The translations under genes were made by a program, and so were the position numbers. From Chloroflexota bacterium (GTDB taxonomy: Bacteria > Chloroflexota > Dehalococcoidia > UBA2979): a stretch of 6,285 nucleotides of DNA. The stretch spans positions 16,547 through 22,831 of the forward strand of contig PBOW01000027.1 of the NCBI GenBank assembly GCA_002725365.1, given 5' to 3'. The notes beneath the pieces were generated by a model. It did no database searches, was not told where the DNA came from, and worked only from the letters and a program-made list of their open reading frames with translations. Positions 1-6,285 of this stretch are shown in pieces. Positions within the stretch are counted from its first letter, which is position 1, and every line of letters starts with the position of its first letter.

Positions 1-25
1 AATAGTAAAGAGACCGCGCCTGGAA

Positions 26-1147
26 CTATGACTTGGGAAGGACACTGAGCGGATTCATGCGTTGCCCATATCTTGATATTTCATAGTGAAGGTGTGGCCC
101 AGTAGTTCTTCCCGTCATACCAACCCAGGCAATCAATTGACCGGCTGAAACTCTTTCACCCAGGCCGACATTAAAAGCTGCCCATCCATTGCTGTTTTGG
201 GCAATGTGTGCGTAAAGTGATTCATATCCGAAACCGTGGTCGATAATTATGTAGTAGCCATAGGAGTACCGAGGATCACCACCGGCGAATGTAACTAGGC
301 CAGCTCGTGATGTATACACCTGGGCCCAGGCCGATGTACCGATGTCGATTCCCAGCGGATGTCGCCAGTCCATCAAGGATGTTATGTAACGCGAAGTGAC
401 CGGCCAATTCCAATCGAGAGTAGTCAGTGAACCATCATAAGCGATGATATTCAGACTCTTTCGGCCGTTTGGAATCAGGATTTCTTTTCCTACTGGAATA
501 CGGTCCGGAGTCGTGATTTCATTACCAGCGAACCCGACGATATCCGGAACAGAGACTTCATATTGTTCTGCTATCTCGGTAAGCGTTTCACCATAGCGAA
601 CTGCATGGATGATACCGGGTACGGTAGGGATTCGAAGTTTGACGCCAGGGAATATTTCATCGGGCTTTCCCACTTCGGCATTATTCCAAATAATGTAATC
701 CAGCTCAATACCTTCTGATAGTGAGATGGCGGTCAGGCTATCTCCTGGTTTTATGACGTATTCGTAGGAAATTGACTTAAGAATTGCTGCCGACCTTTCA
801 AATGAATCGGCAGTATTACTTAAACGGTTCTCTTCTTCTAGGCTTCTGAAATATCTACCTACCTCGTCAGGCGAGTTGATTCCTGAATCTGAAATTGATT
901 CGGATGGACTGTTTGTCTGGGTATTTTGTGGAGTAACCCTCTCCGCGTCAGTTTCGATCGGATAATTTTGTTCTCGAGCCACTCGTGGAAAATAATCACT
1001 GGAGAATTTTGCTGTTGTTTTTATAGGATCTTTGGTCTCGATTGCCTCTTGCTCACGGCTGAAAATCGCCGCAAGTGGAGCGACCGCCAAGAGACCAGCG
1101 ACAGACCCGAGAATTTTCAGAAAGCTCGATCTTGTTAAGCGATCCAT
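26..1147 (-). CDS. Exported LysM-LysM-M23 metallopeptidase (putative peptidoglycan endopeptidase)
   Basis: This is a 373-residue protein. The N-terminus has a signal-like segment: basic MDRLTR, then SSFLK and a hydrophobic stretch to about residue 29. It resembles a Tat leader but with Ser where the second Arg would be, and there is no lipobox Cys. A polar linker (about 35-125) follows, then two LysM domains (about 129-173 and 180-226), which bind glycan, and a C-terminal M23 (lysostaphin-type) domain (about 245-370). Visible metal and catalytic residues are H263 and D268 in the first zinc motif, H314 in LYAHI, and the HLH motif at 352-354. The first motif has four residues between His and Asp, where the family usually has three. 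The family cuts peptide cross-links of peptidoglycan outside the membrane. The gene lies 31 bp after rho on the same strand, so co-transcription is likely. The only Shine-Dalgarno-like bases (AAGGT) abut the ATG, which is unusually close. The domain call is firm; the exact bond cleaved is unknown. Confidence 0.93.
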   Translation of the reverse strand: MDRLTRSSFLKILGSVAGLLAVAPLAAIFSREQEAIETKDPIKTTAKFSSDYFPRVAREQNYPIETDAERVTPQNTQTNSPSESISDSGINSPDEVGRYFRSLEEENRLSNTADSFERSAAILKSISYEYVIKPGDSLTAISLSEGIELDYIIWNNAEVGKPDEIFPGVKLRIPTVPGIIHAVRYGETLTEIAEQYEVSVPDIVGFAGNEITTPDRIPVGKEILIPNGRKSLNIIAYDGSLTTLDWNWPVTSRYITSLMDWRHPLGIDIGTSAWAQVYTSRAGLVTFAGGDPRYSYGYYIIIDHGFGYESLYAHIAQNSNGWAAFNVGLGERVSAGQLIAWVGMTGRTTGPHLHYEISRYGQRMNPLSVLPKS

Positions 1148-1178
1148 ACCTTAAAGATACATTAATATCGGTTTGGAG

Positions 1179-2639
<1,461 letters not shown>

Positions 2640-2698
2640 TATGTTTTCTCACTCATTACTAAGTTCTTGTCCTCACATGTGTTCAGGTGATGCAGGAT

Positions 2699-2704
2699 AT
2701 TATC
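2699..2704 (-). promoter_or_regulatory. Candidate -10 element for rho
   Basis: Read on the minus strand this is GATAAT, five of six matches to TATAAT, about 60 bases before the rho start codon. No good -35 hexamer lies at the right distance (TTGGTA occurs, but about 24 bases upstream). An alternative further up is TTGACT (2858-2863, minus strand), but its -10 partner TATCCA is poor. The call rests on pattern only. Confidence 0.3.
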
Positions 2705-2844
2705 GGGTGCGTACCCCGTCGGTTGCGTTACCAAGGTCCCGTCTATCTATCTAGATGTTGGGCGCTGCTAGGTTACGTAAGTCTGGAGTATCAGGTCGTT
2801 AATTAGTTGAACCCGACCGCTGGCACTGATCGTAAGTGGATATA

Positions 2845-2854
2845 GGGGTCAGGC
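2845..2854 (+). repeat. Direct repeat copy 1, GGGGTCAGGC
   Basis: This is an exact 10-base match to the copy at 2925-2934, in the same orientation, with starts 80 bases apart. It lies 20 bases before the candidate -35 of the AOR promoter. A related partial sequence, GGGTCGTCAGG, sits between the two copies (2880-2890). The pair could be binding sites for a regulator; this is inference from position. Confidence 0.5.
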
Positions 2855-2873
2855 GCAAGTCAAGATCTCGATT

Positions 2874-2902
2874 TTGAGAGGGTCGTCAGGTTTGAGGCTA
2901 AT
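2874..2902 (+). promoter_or_regulatory. Candidate promoter for the AOR gene
   Basis: The -35 box is TTGAGA (2874-2879, five of six to TTGACA), followed by a 17-base spacer and the -10 box GCTAAT (2897-2902, four of six to TATAAT). Transcription would start near 2909, giving a leader of about 70 bases before the ATG at 2979. The spacing is ideal but the -10 is only fair. Confidence 0.4.
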
Positions 2903-2907
2903 CGTGA

Positions 2908-2921
2908 TACCCTGTGGGGTA
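2908..2921 (+). other. Small hairpin at the presumed 5' end of the AOR transcript
   Basis: TACCC and GGGTA pair perfectly around a TGTG loop. If the candidate promoter is right, this stem would sit at the very start of the messenger, where such stems can slow decay. It has no U-tract and is not a terminator. It is short, so chance is possible. Confidence 0.35.
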
Positions 2922-2924
2922 GCG

Positions 2925-2934
2925 GGGGTCAGGC
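2925..2934 (+). repeat. Direct repeat copy 2, GGGGTCAGGC
   Basis: This is the second exact copy of the repeat at 2845-2854. It would lie about 16 bases after the presumed transcription start and 44 bases before the AOR start codon, a position where a bound protein could block elongation. No regulator gene is visible nearby. Confidence 0.5.
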
Positions 2935-2965
2935 TATTCACTCACTAGAGGCCTCAGTTATTTAT

Positions 2966-2972
2966 GGAAGGA
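2966..2972 (+). promoter_or_regulatory. Ribosome binding site fixing the AOR start at 2979
   Basis: GGAAGGA lies six bases before ATG 2979, the best Shine-Dalgarno match in the window. It overlaps the in-frame upstream ATG at 2964, which has no ribosome site of its own. This decides the start in favour of 2979. Confidence 0.8.
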
Positions 2973-2978
2973 TCAACC

Positions 2979-4853
2979 ATGTCGGATGTAGCATTTAATG
3001 GCAGAATTTTAAACGTTAATTTAACTACGAACGAGATTGAAGAGGAGACTATATCGGAGGATGTATATCGCTCACATCTGGGCGGGTATGGTCTCGGTGC
3101 TCGTTTGTTATTTGACCGAATCCCAGCTGGAGCTGACCCGCTGGGACCGGATAACGTTCTGGGCTTCATGCCAGGACTTCTGACGGGTACTCCACTGTTT
3201 GGCCAGAGATTCAGTGTCGTTTGTAAGTCACCAAAGAATGGTGGGTGGGGCGATGCGAACTGCGGTGGCGACTTCGGCCCTATGTTGAAATTCTCGGGAT
3301 ATGACGCGGTACTGGTATATGGCAAGGCCGAAAAGCCAGTGTACGTATATATCGAAGAAGGTGAAACACCTGAAATACGTGATGCATCTGAATACTGGGG
3401 TGGTTTGGCCATCGAAGTTGAAGACAGGATGAAAGAAGACCTAGGAAAGAAAATAAGCGCGGCTTTAATTGGCCCAGCTGGCGAAAATTTGAGCATAATG
3501 GCGGGTGTATGTAATGAAAGAGGCAGATTAGCAGGCCGTTCTGGTGTTGGTGCTGTTATGGGCTCCAAGAACCTAAAGGCTATAGTCGCTAAACCTAGCA
3601 AAAAAATTATGGCTCAGACTCCTGAGGTGATTCAGACGGTACGATCGAGCCTAGATGGATTTAATCAGGCTACCAAGCAATTTTTCACGACCTTCGGAAC
3701 TACTGGGATTACTGCTAACTCTGCTATATCAGGTGACGCTCCGGTGCTGAATTGGGGGGGTGTTGGAGTTGTGGATCTAGTTAATGAGTTCTCTATGGAG
3801 AATTTAAATGGTCCAGTGATGAATGAGTCCAAGGAGAAGAAGTACGCCTGTTGGCATTGCCCTGTAGCCTGTGGAGCCGAGTCGATAGATGGTTCAGATC
3901 GCGGAGAGTTTGCGTTTCCAAGACATACCCATCGTCCGGAGTACGAGACTATGGGTGCCTTTGGAATTATGAATGGCGTGAATGATACCGATGCGATGTG
4001 GGCCGTCAATCATTGGTGTAACGAGTATGGACTCGACACCATATCGACGGGTGCCGCTATATCGTTTGCAATTGAATGCTATACGAATGGTGTGTTGACC
4101 AAGGAAGACACAGATGGTCTTGACATGGTCTGGGGTAATGCCTCAGCTGTACTTGAAGCGATTCACAAAATTGGTCGTCGTGAAGGTGAGCTAGGTGAGC
4201 TGCTGGCCGATGGGACGACTGTAGCGGCCAACAAAATTGGTGATGAGGCTAGTCCTTATCTGACCGCGATTGACGGCGAAGAGCCCCCTATGCATGATCC
4301 GAAACTTGATATAGGATTTGCTGCGTCATATGCTCTTGATCCCACCCCTGCCAGACACACTATCTGGTCACCTGGAAAGTCGAGTAAGTTCCCGAATATG
4401 GCGAAGGAGCCTGAGGATAAAAAGCAATTTACGGGGCGCGGACCAGTCCACAAGGCTGCTCATGAGCAAGCCCATGTTATGAATTCAGCCGGTATGTGCT
4501 ATTTCATCTATACCATGTCGCCGACTGATCGTATTCCAGAGTGGATTAATTTAGTAACAGGTTGGGACACTACCCATTCCGAACTTGAAGAAGTAGGTGA
4601 GCGGATTGCGAATTTGAGGATGGCGTTTGCGGTAAAGCACGGTAACAATCCGGCTGCTCGAGAGGTACCTGGTCGACTGCTAGGAACTCCTCCGCAGGAA
4701 GATGGACCACACGCAGGATTTGAAATAGATCTTGAGACTATGAAGCGCGAATGGTATGAAGAGGCTGGATGGGACCAAGAGACAAGTGCGCCTTCGCGAT
4801 CAAAACTTGAATCACTCGGACTTGTTGACGTAGCTGATGCCTTAGGTGTTTAG
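2979..4853 (+). CDS. Aldehyde:ferredoxin oxidoreductase family tungsten/molybdenum enzyme
   Basis: This is a 624-residue cytoplasmic enzyme, normal length for the family, which typically oxidises aldehydes to carboxylic acids using a bis-pterin tungsten (sometimes molybdenum) cofactor and one 4Fe-4S cluster. The N-terminal domain (about 5-205) opens with the usual FNGRILNVNLTT. It has the pterin-contact segments GGYGLGARLL (35-44), the glycine-rich GDANCGGDFG (91-100), and RGRLAGRSGVGAVMGSKNLK (181-200). The C-terminal domains (about 210-620) carry CWHCPVAC (C291, C294, C298) and the distant fourth cluster ligand C507 in NSAGMCYF. PEYETMGAFG (320-329) matches the conserved Glu-bearing motif. 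GLDMVWGN (380-387) and the REGELGELLADG segment are also typical. The start is set by a GGAAGGA ribosome site; an upstream in-frame ATG would add five residues. No ferredoxin, electron-transfer subunit, MoaD-like or cofactor gene adjoins it, so the subfamily and substrate cannot be named. It appears to be a single-gene transcript, with the next gene convergent. Confidence 0.95.
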   Translation: MSDVAFNGRILNVNLTTNEIEEETISEDVYRSHLGGYGLGARLLFDRIPAGADPLGPDNVLGFMPGLLTGTPLFGQRFSVVCKSPKNGGWGDANCGGDFGPMLKFSGYDAVLVYGKAEKPVYVYIEEGETPEIRDASEYWGGLAIEVEDRMKEDLGKKISAALIGPAGENLSIMAGVCNERGRLAGRSGVGAVMGSKNLKAIVAKPSKKIMAQTPEVIQTVRSSLDGFNQATKQFFTTFGTTGITANSAISGDAPVLNWGGVGVVDLVNEFSMENLNGPVMNESKEKKYACWHCPVACGAESIDGSDRGEFAFPRHTHRPEYETMGAFGIMNGVNDTDAMWAVNHWCNEYGLDTISTGAAISFAIECYTNGVLTKEDTDGLDMVWGNASAVLEAIHKIGRREGELGELLADGTTVAANKIGDEASPYLTAIDGEEPPMHDPKLDIGFAASYALDPTPARHTIWSPGKSSKFPNMAKEPEDKKQFTGRGPVHKAAHEQAHVMNSAGMCYFIYTMSPTDRIPEWINLVTGWDTTHSELEEVGERIANLRMAFAVKHGNNPAAREVPGRLLGTPPQEDGPHAGFEIDLETMKREWYEEAGWDQETSAPSRSKLESLGLVDVADALGV

Positions 4854-4875
4854 CGACTCCGGACATATGCCCAGT

Positions 4876-4890
4876 GCCCAGAGAGTGGGC
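4876..4890. terminator. Weak hairpin between convergent genes, possible bidirectional terminator
   Basis: GCCCA and TGGGC pair around a five-base GAGAG loop within the 46-base gap between the AOR and hydrolase stop codons. The stem is only 5 bp and no T-run follows on either strand, so it is a poor intrinsic terminator. Rho-dependent ending is equally plausible. Confidence 0.25.
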
Positions 4891-4899
4891 TAAGGATTA

Positions 4900-5586
4900 T
4901 TAGTCAAGTGAGTGCTGCTTGAGGAAATTAGAGACTGACGAATTCCATCCTTGAGGATCCTGGCCACTTGTACCGTGGAAGCAGCCTGGGAGTATGTTCA
5001 ACTCGGGTAGCCGCAGGTTACTGGTCAATAGGGGAAGGTGAGGCAGCACCATCGTGTCTTCGGACCCAGCAATAATTAGTGTAGGTTGATGAATATCTTG
5101 GAGCATCGGAGTCAAGTCCGGTCTACTGACCATTGTTTGATAACAGGCCTCAATCCCTGGATCGAAGCTGAATTGGGCAGTAGTTGATCTTTCTCGGGGG
5201 TGAACATTGGGAACTGAATCTGAAAGAACCAAGACTTTGACCATCTCAGGGTATCGAACTGTGAAATCTAGAGCCGTATGTCCTCCGAAAGACATTCCGA
5301 TTAAAATGATGGGTGTACGAATGTCCAAGTGCAGCAGCAAACCTAGTAGGTCGTCAGAGAAAAGTTCTAGTGAGTAGTCAGATGCCTCTTCCGGAGCGGA
5401 TGATGACCCATGCCCACGATTATCCCAAGCAAGTATGCAATAATCCTTTGAGAAATAGTTTATTTGACTTCTCCACATCTCTAGCGTTGCAGACAGTCCG
5501 TGGCACAGCACGATTATTGGCTCAGTAGGATTTCCGATGAGCTGGTAGTGGATATTTATATTGTTTGGTAATGTGACTATTGGCAT
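4900..5586 (-). CDS. Alpha/beta hydrolase fold protein, compact
   Basis: This is a 228-residue cytoplasmic protein with no signal peptide. Family landmarks run in order: the oxyanion-hole HG at 29-30 (LCHGLSAT), WDNRGHGSS (54-62), the nucleophile elbow GMSFG at 97-101 with Ser99, the acid Asp177 in AGSEDTMV, and the catalytic His204 in GCFHG. The triad is therefore complete and an active ester-, lactone- or C-C-bond hydrolase is expected. The substrate cannot be told from sequence. The lid between strand 6 (SDSVPNV, about 122-128) and the strand before the acid (PTLIIAGSED, from 168) is only about 40 residues, and the whole protein is shorter than the usual 260-290, so the active site may be open. 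The start is the first ATG, with no clear Shine-Dalgarno sequence before it. It converges on the AOR gene and diverges from the CitE-like gene. The divergent pairing may mean shared control or a shared pathway, which is inference only. Confidence 0.88.
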   Translation of the reverse strand: MPIVTLPNNINIHYQLIGNPTEPIIVLCHGLSATLEMWRSQINYFSKDYCILAWDNRGHGSSSAPEEASDYSLELFSDDLLGLLLHLDIRTPIILIGMSFGGHTALDFTVRYPEMVKVLVLSDSVPNVHPRERSTTAQFSFDPGIEACYQTMVSRPDLTPMLQDIHQPTLIIAGSEDTMVLPHLPLLTSNLRLPELNILPGCFHGTSGQDPQGWNSSVSNFLKQHSLD

Positions 5587-5593
5587 GGGGCTG

Positions 5594-5605
5594 TCAGATA
5601 TCTGA
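5594..5605. promoter_or_regulatory. 12-bp perfect palindrome, candidate operator
   Basis: TCAGATATCTGA is its own reverse complement. It lies 8 bases upstream of the hydrolase start codon in the 73-base gap between two divergent genes. A TATATA stretch (5622-5627), which could serve as a -10 in either direction, is nearby. A dimeric repressor site is plausible, but no regulator gene is in view. Confidence 0.4.
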
Positions 5606-5609
5606 TTTA

Positions 5610-5682
5610 AGATTAGATGTTTATATATGGTTAGAGCATAGCAATAGATGGAGCAGTCAATGAACTATCTGAGATCTAATCT
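5610..5682. repeat. 9-bp inverted repeat spanning the divergent gap
   Basis: AGATTAGAT (5610-5618) is matched in inverse orientation by ATCTAATCT (5674-5682), with 55 bases between the arms. The right arm falls inside the first codons of the CitE-like gene. The arms are short, so this may be chance in an AT-rich stretch. Confidence 0.3.
5650..5653 (+). promoter_or_regulatory. Ribosome binding site favouring the start at 5660
   Basis: GGAG lies six bases before ATG 5660. It overlaps the alternative in-frame ATG at 5648, which has only a stop codon (5645-5647) and no ribosome site upstream. The product from 5660 begins MNYLRSNLL, matching the usual N-terminus of CitE-family proteins. Confidence 0.6.
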
Positions 5683-6285
5683 GCTGATTGATGAATTTGA
5701 ATCCACCGGCGATTTCGATTGTTTTTCCACGGATGCCGACGCTGTCGTGTTTGACATGGCACAGTGGGACGAAGTGACGATCGCAAGTTTTCGTGATCAT
5801 TTGATCAATTCGAATGAGGTGCGATCGGAAAATACTGTGACTCCAGAAATCCATCTACGCCTGGCAATATCTTCTCCTGAACAACTCAGGATACTTTTGG
5901 AAAAGGTTCTGCATCCTGCAGTTTCGTGTGTGTGGGTCTCAGATATATCGAACGCTCAGCAAGTTCGCGATCTTGATGTTGAAATTAGAAGAATTGAAAT
6001 GAGATCTGGTTGGATTCCTGGTCAGATAAGGCTAATTCCAGAATTTAATAGTGGGCATCCGGTCCAGATTTTGGAGGAGATTCTAGGGAGTGCCGATAGA
6101 ATTTCAGGGATTTGTGTTGATCTGGAGAGAATCTACCGGGATATAACTTTCCGTGAAACGTCCGTCGGTTTCGACTCGGTGTTGATAGCAGGTGTTGTGT
6201 CGAGACTGGCCATTGCTACCTCGTACCTAAACCTACGGTTGATTGTTATTGATTCGTCGACAGGTAATGAGTCATCTTTTCTTGA
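5660..6285 (+). CDS. Divergent HpcH/HpaI aldolase-citrate lyase beta (CitE-like) protein, 3' end outside the window
   Basis: The visible part is 208 residues with no stop codon; relatives run to about 280-300, so roughly a quarter is missing. Family landmarks in order: LRSNLLI at 4-10 (compare LRSLLFVPG), DADAVVFDM at 25-33 (compare ADAVVLDLED), and LRLAI at 66-70 (compare VRIN). Then come IRLIPEFNSG at 123-132, with Glu128 in the place of the metal-binding Glu, and ADRISGICVDLERIYRDI at 145-162. SRLAIATSYLNLRLIVIDS at 181-199 matches the usual ARSRVVLAARAAGLPAIDG. Active members are TIM-barrel magnesium enzymes that make or cleave C-C bonds in CoA thioesters or oxo-acids. Here DLED is replaced by DMAQ, the lPK loop by VSD (93-95), and FGxxD by CVDLE. 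The protein may therefore have changed or lost catalysis. The frame is open throughout. It could alternatively belong to another TIM-barrel family. Confidence 0.68.
   Translation, partial: MNYLRSNLLIDEFESTGDFDCFSTDADAVVFDMAQWDEVTIASFRDHLINSNEVRSENTVTPEIHLRLAISSPEQLRILLEKVLHPAVSCVWVSDISNAQQVRDLDVEIRRIEMRSGWIPGQIRLIPEFNSGHPVQILEEILGSADRISGICVDLERIYRDITFRETSVGFDSVLIAGVVSRLAIATSYLNLRLIVIDSSTGNESSFL

Larger units (their letters stand above)
2640..2963. other. Divergent intergenic region between rho and the AOR gene
   Basis: These 324 bases hold no gene I can support. One short plus-strand reading frame from ATG 2641 runs about 37 codons, but it has no ribosome site and no recognisable sequence. 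The region must carry promoters for both neighbours; the best candidates are listed separately. It also holds four 8-bp perfect palindromes: CACATGTG (2674-2681), ATCTAGAT (2749-2756), TTACGTAA (2773-2780) and GAGGCCTC (2948-2955). There is also a weak inverted repeat GGTCG/CGACC (2794-2798 and 2814-2818). I recognise no molybdenum-cofactor or other riboswitch, though a structure search could not be run. Confidence 0.8.

Noticed and set aside
2641..2754. A short plus-strand frame beginning at ATG 2641 in the rho leader
   Set aside because: It is about 37 codons with no ribosome site and no recognisable motif, and it sits in the expected rho promoter region.
2742..2754. TCTA tandem repeat (about three units)
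   Set aside because: It is too short to be a meaningful microsatellite or phase-variable tract.
2908..2955. A possible molybdenum/tungsten cofactor riboswitch in the AOR leader
   Set aside because: The leader is only about 70 bases from the presumed start, and only one 5-bp hairpin is evident; the multi-stem Moco RNA architecture is not seen by eye.
2954..3601. A 215-codon minus-strand open frame opposite the start of the AOR gene
   Set aside because: It lies antisense to a gene with clear family motifs, is rich in Pro and Ser as expected of a shadow frame, and resembles no known protein.
3665..4009. A 114-codon minus-strand open frame within the AOR gene
   Set aside because: It is a shadow of the AOR coding sequence across the cysteine motif, with no independent start signal.
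5657..5854. A 65-codon minus-strand open frame at the start of the CitE-like gene
   Set aside because: It is opposite a longer plus-strand frame that matches a protein family and has a ribosome site.

Overview
The window is a stretch of ordinary bacterial chromosome carrying five protein genes, four complete and one cut by the right edge. No tRNA, rRNA, CRISPR array, insertion sequence or phage gene is visible. Base composition is mid-range and looks even across the genes. The gene mix is a Rho factor with a basic N-terminal tail, a LysM/M23 wall hydrolase with a Tat-like leader, a tungsten/molybdenum aldehyde oxidoreductase, an alpha/beta hydrolase and a CitE-like protein. It would fit an environmental member of the Chloroflexota, for example a SAR202- or Dehalococcoidia-like lineage. 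That placement is a low-confidence inference from gene content; nothing in the sequence proves it.

Left block (26-2639, minus strand): rho is followed 31 bp downstream by an exported LysM-LysM-M23 peptidase gene, so the two probably form one transcript. Rho is complete, with all its canonical motifs. The peptidase has an intact metal site apart from one extra residue in its first zinc motif.

A 324-bp divergent gap (2640-2963) separates rho from the plus-strand AOR gene. It holds candidate promoters for both directions, a 10-bp exact direct repeat (GGGGTCAGGC) spaced 80 bp, a small hairpin at the presumed start of the AOR transcript, and several 8-bp palindromes. I see no recognised riboswitch and no convincing small gene.

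Centre (2979-4853, plus strand): a full-length aldehyde:ferredoxin oxidoreductase family enzyme with all four expected cluster cysteines. A strong Shine-Dalgarno sequence puts its start at 2979, not at the upstream ATG at 2964. It has no ferredoxin, iron-sulfur subunit, MoaD-like protein or cofactor gene beside it in this window, so its substrate and electron partner are unknown.

Right block: a compact alpha/beta hydrolase (4900-5586, minus) converges on the AOR gene. It diverges across 73 bp from a partial HpcH/HpaI (CitE-like) protein (5660 to the window end, plus). That 73-bp gap carries a perfect 12-bp palindrome, which could be a shared operator. The CitE-like protein keeps the family outline but lacks several of its signature residues. 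This makes it the most unusual gene here, although its C-terminus is missing. I found no clear undescribed multi-gene system.
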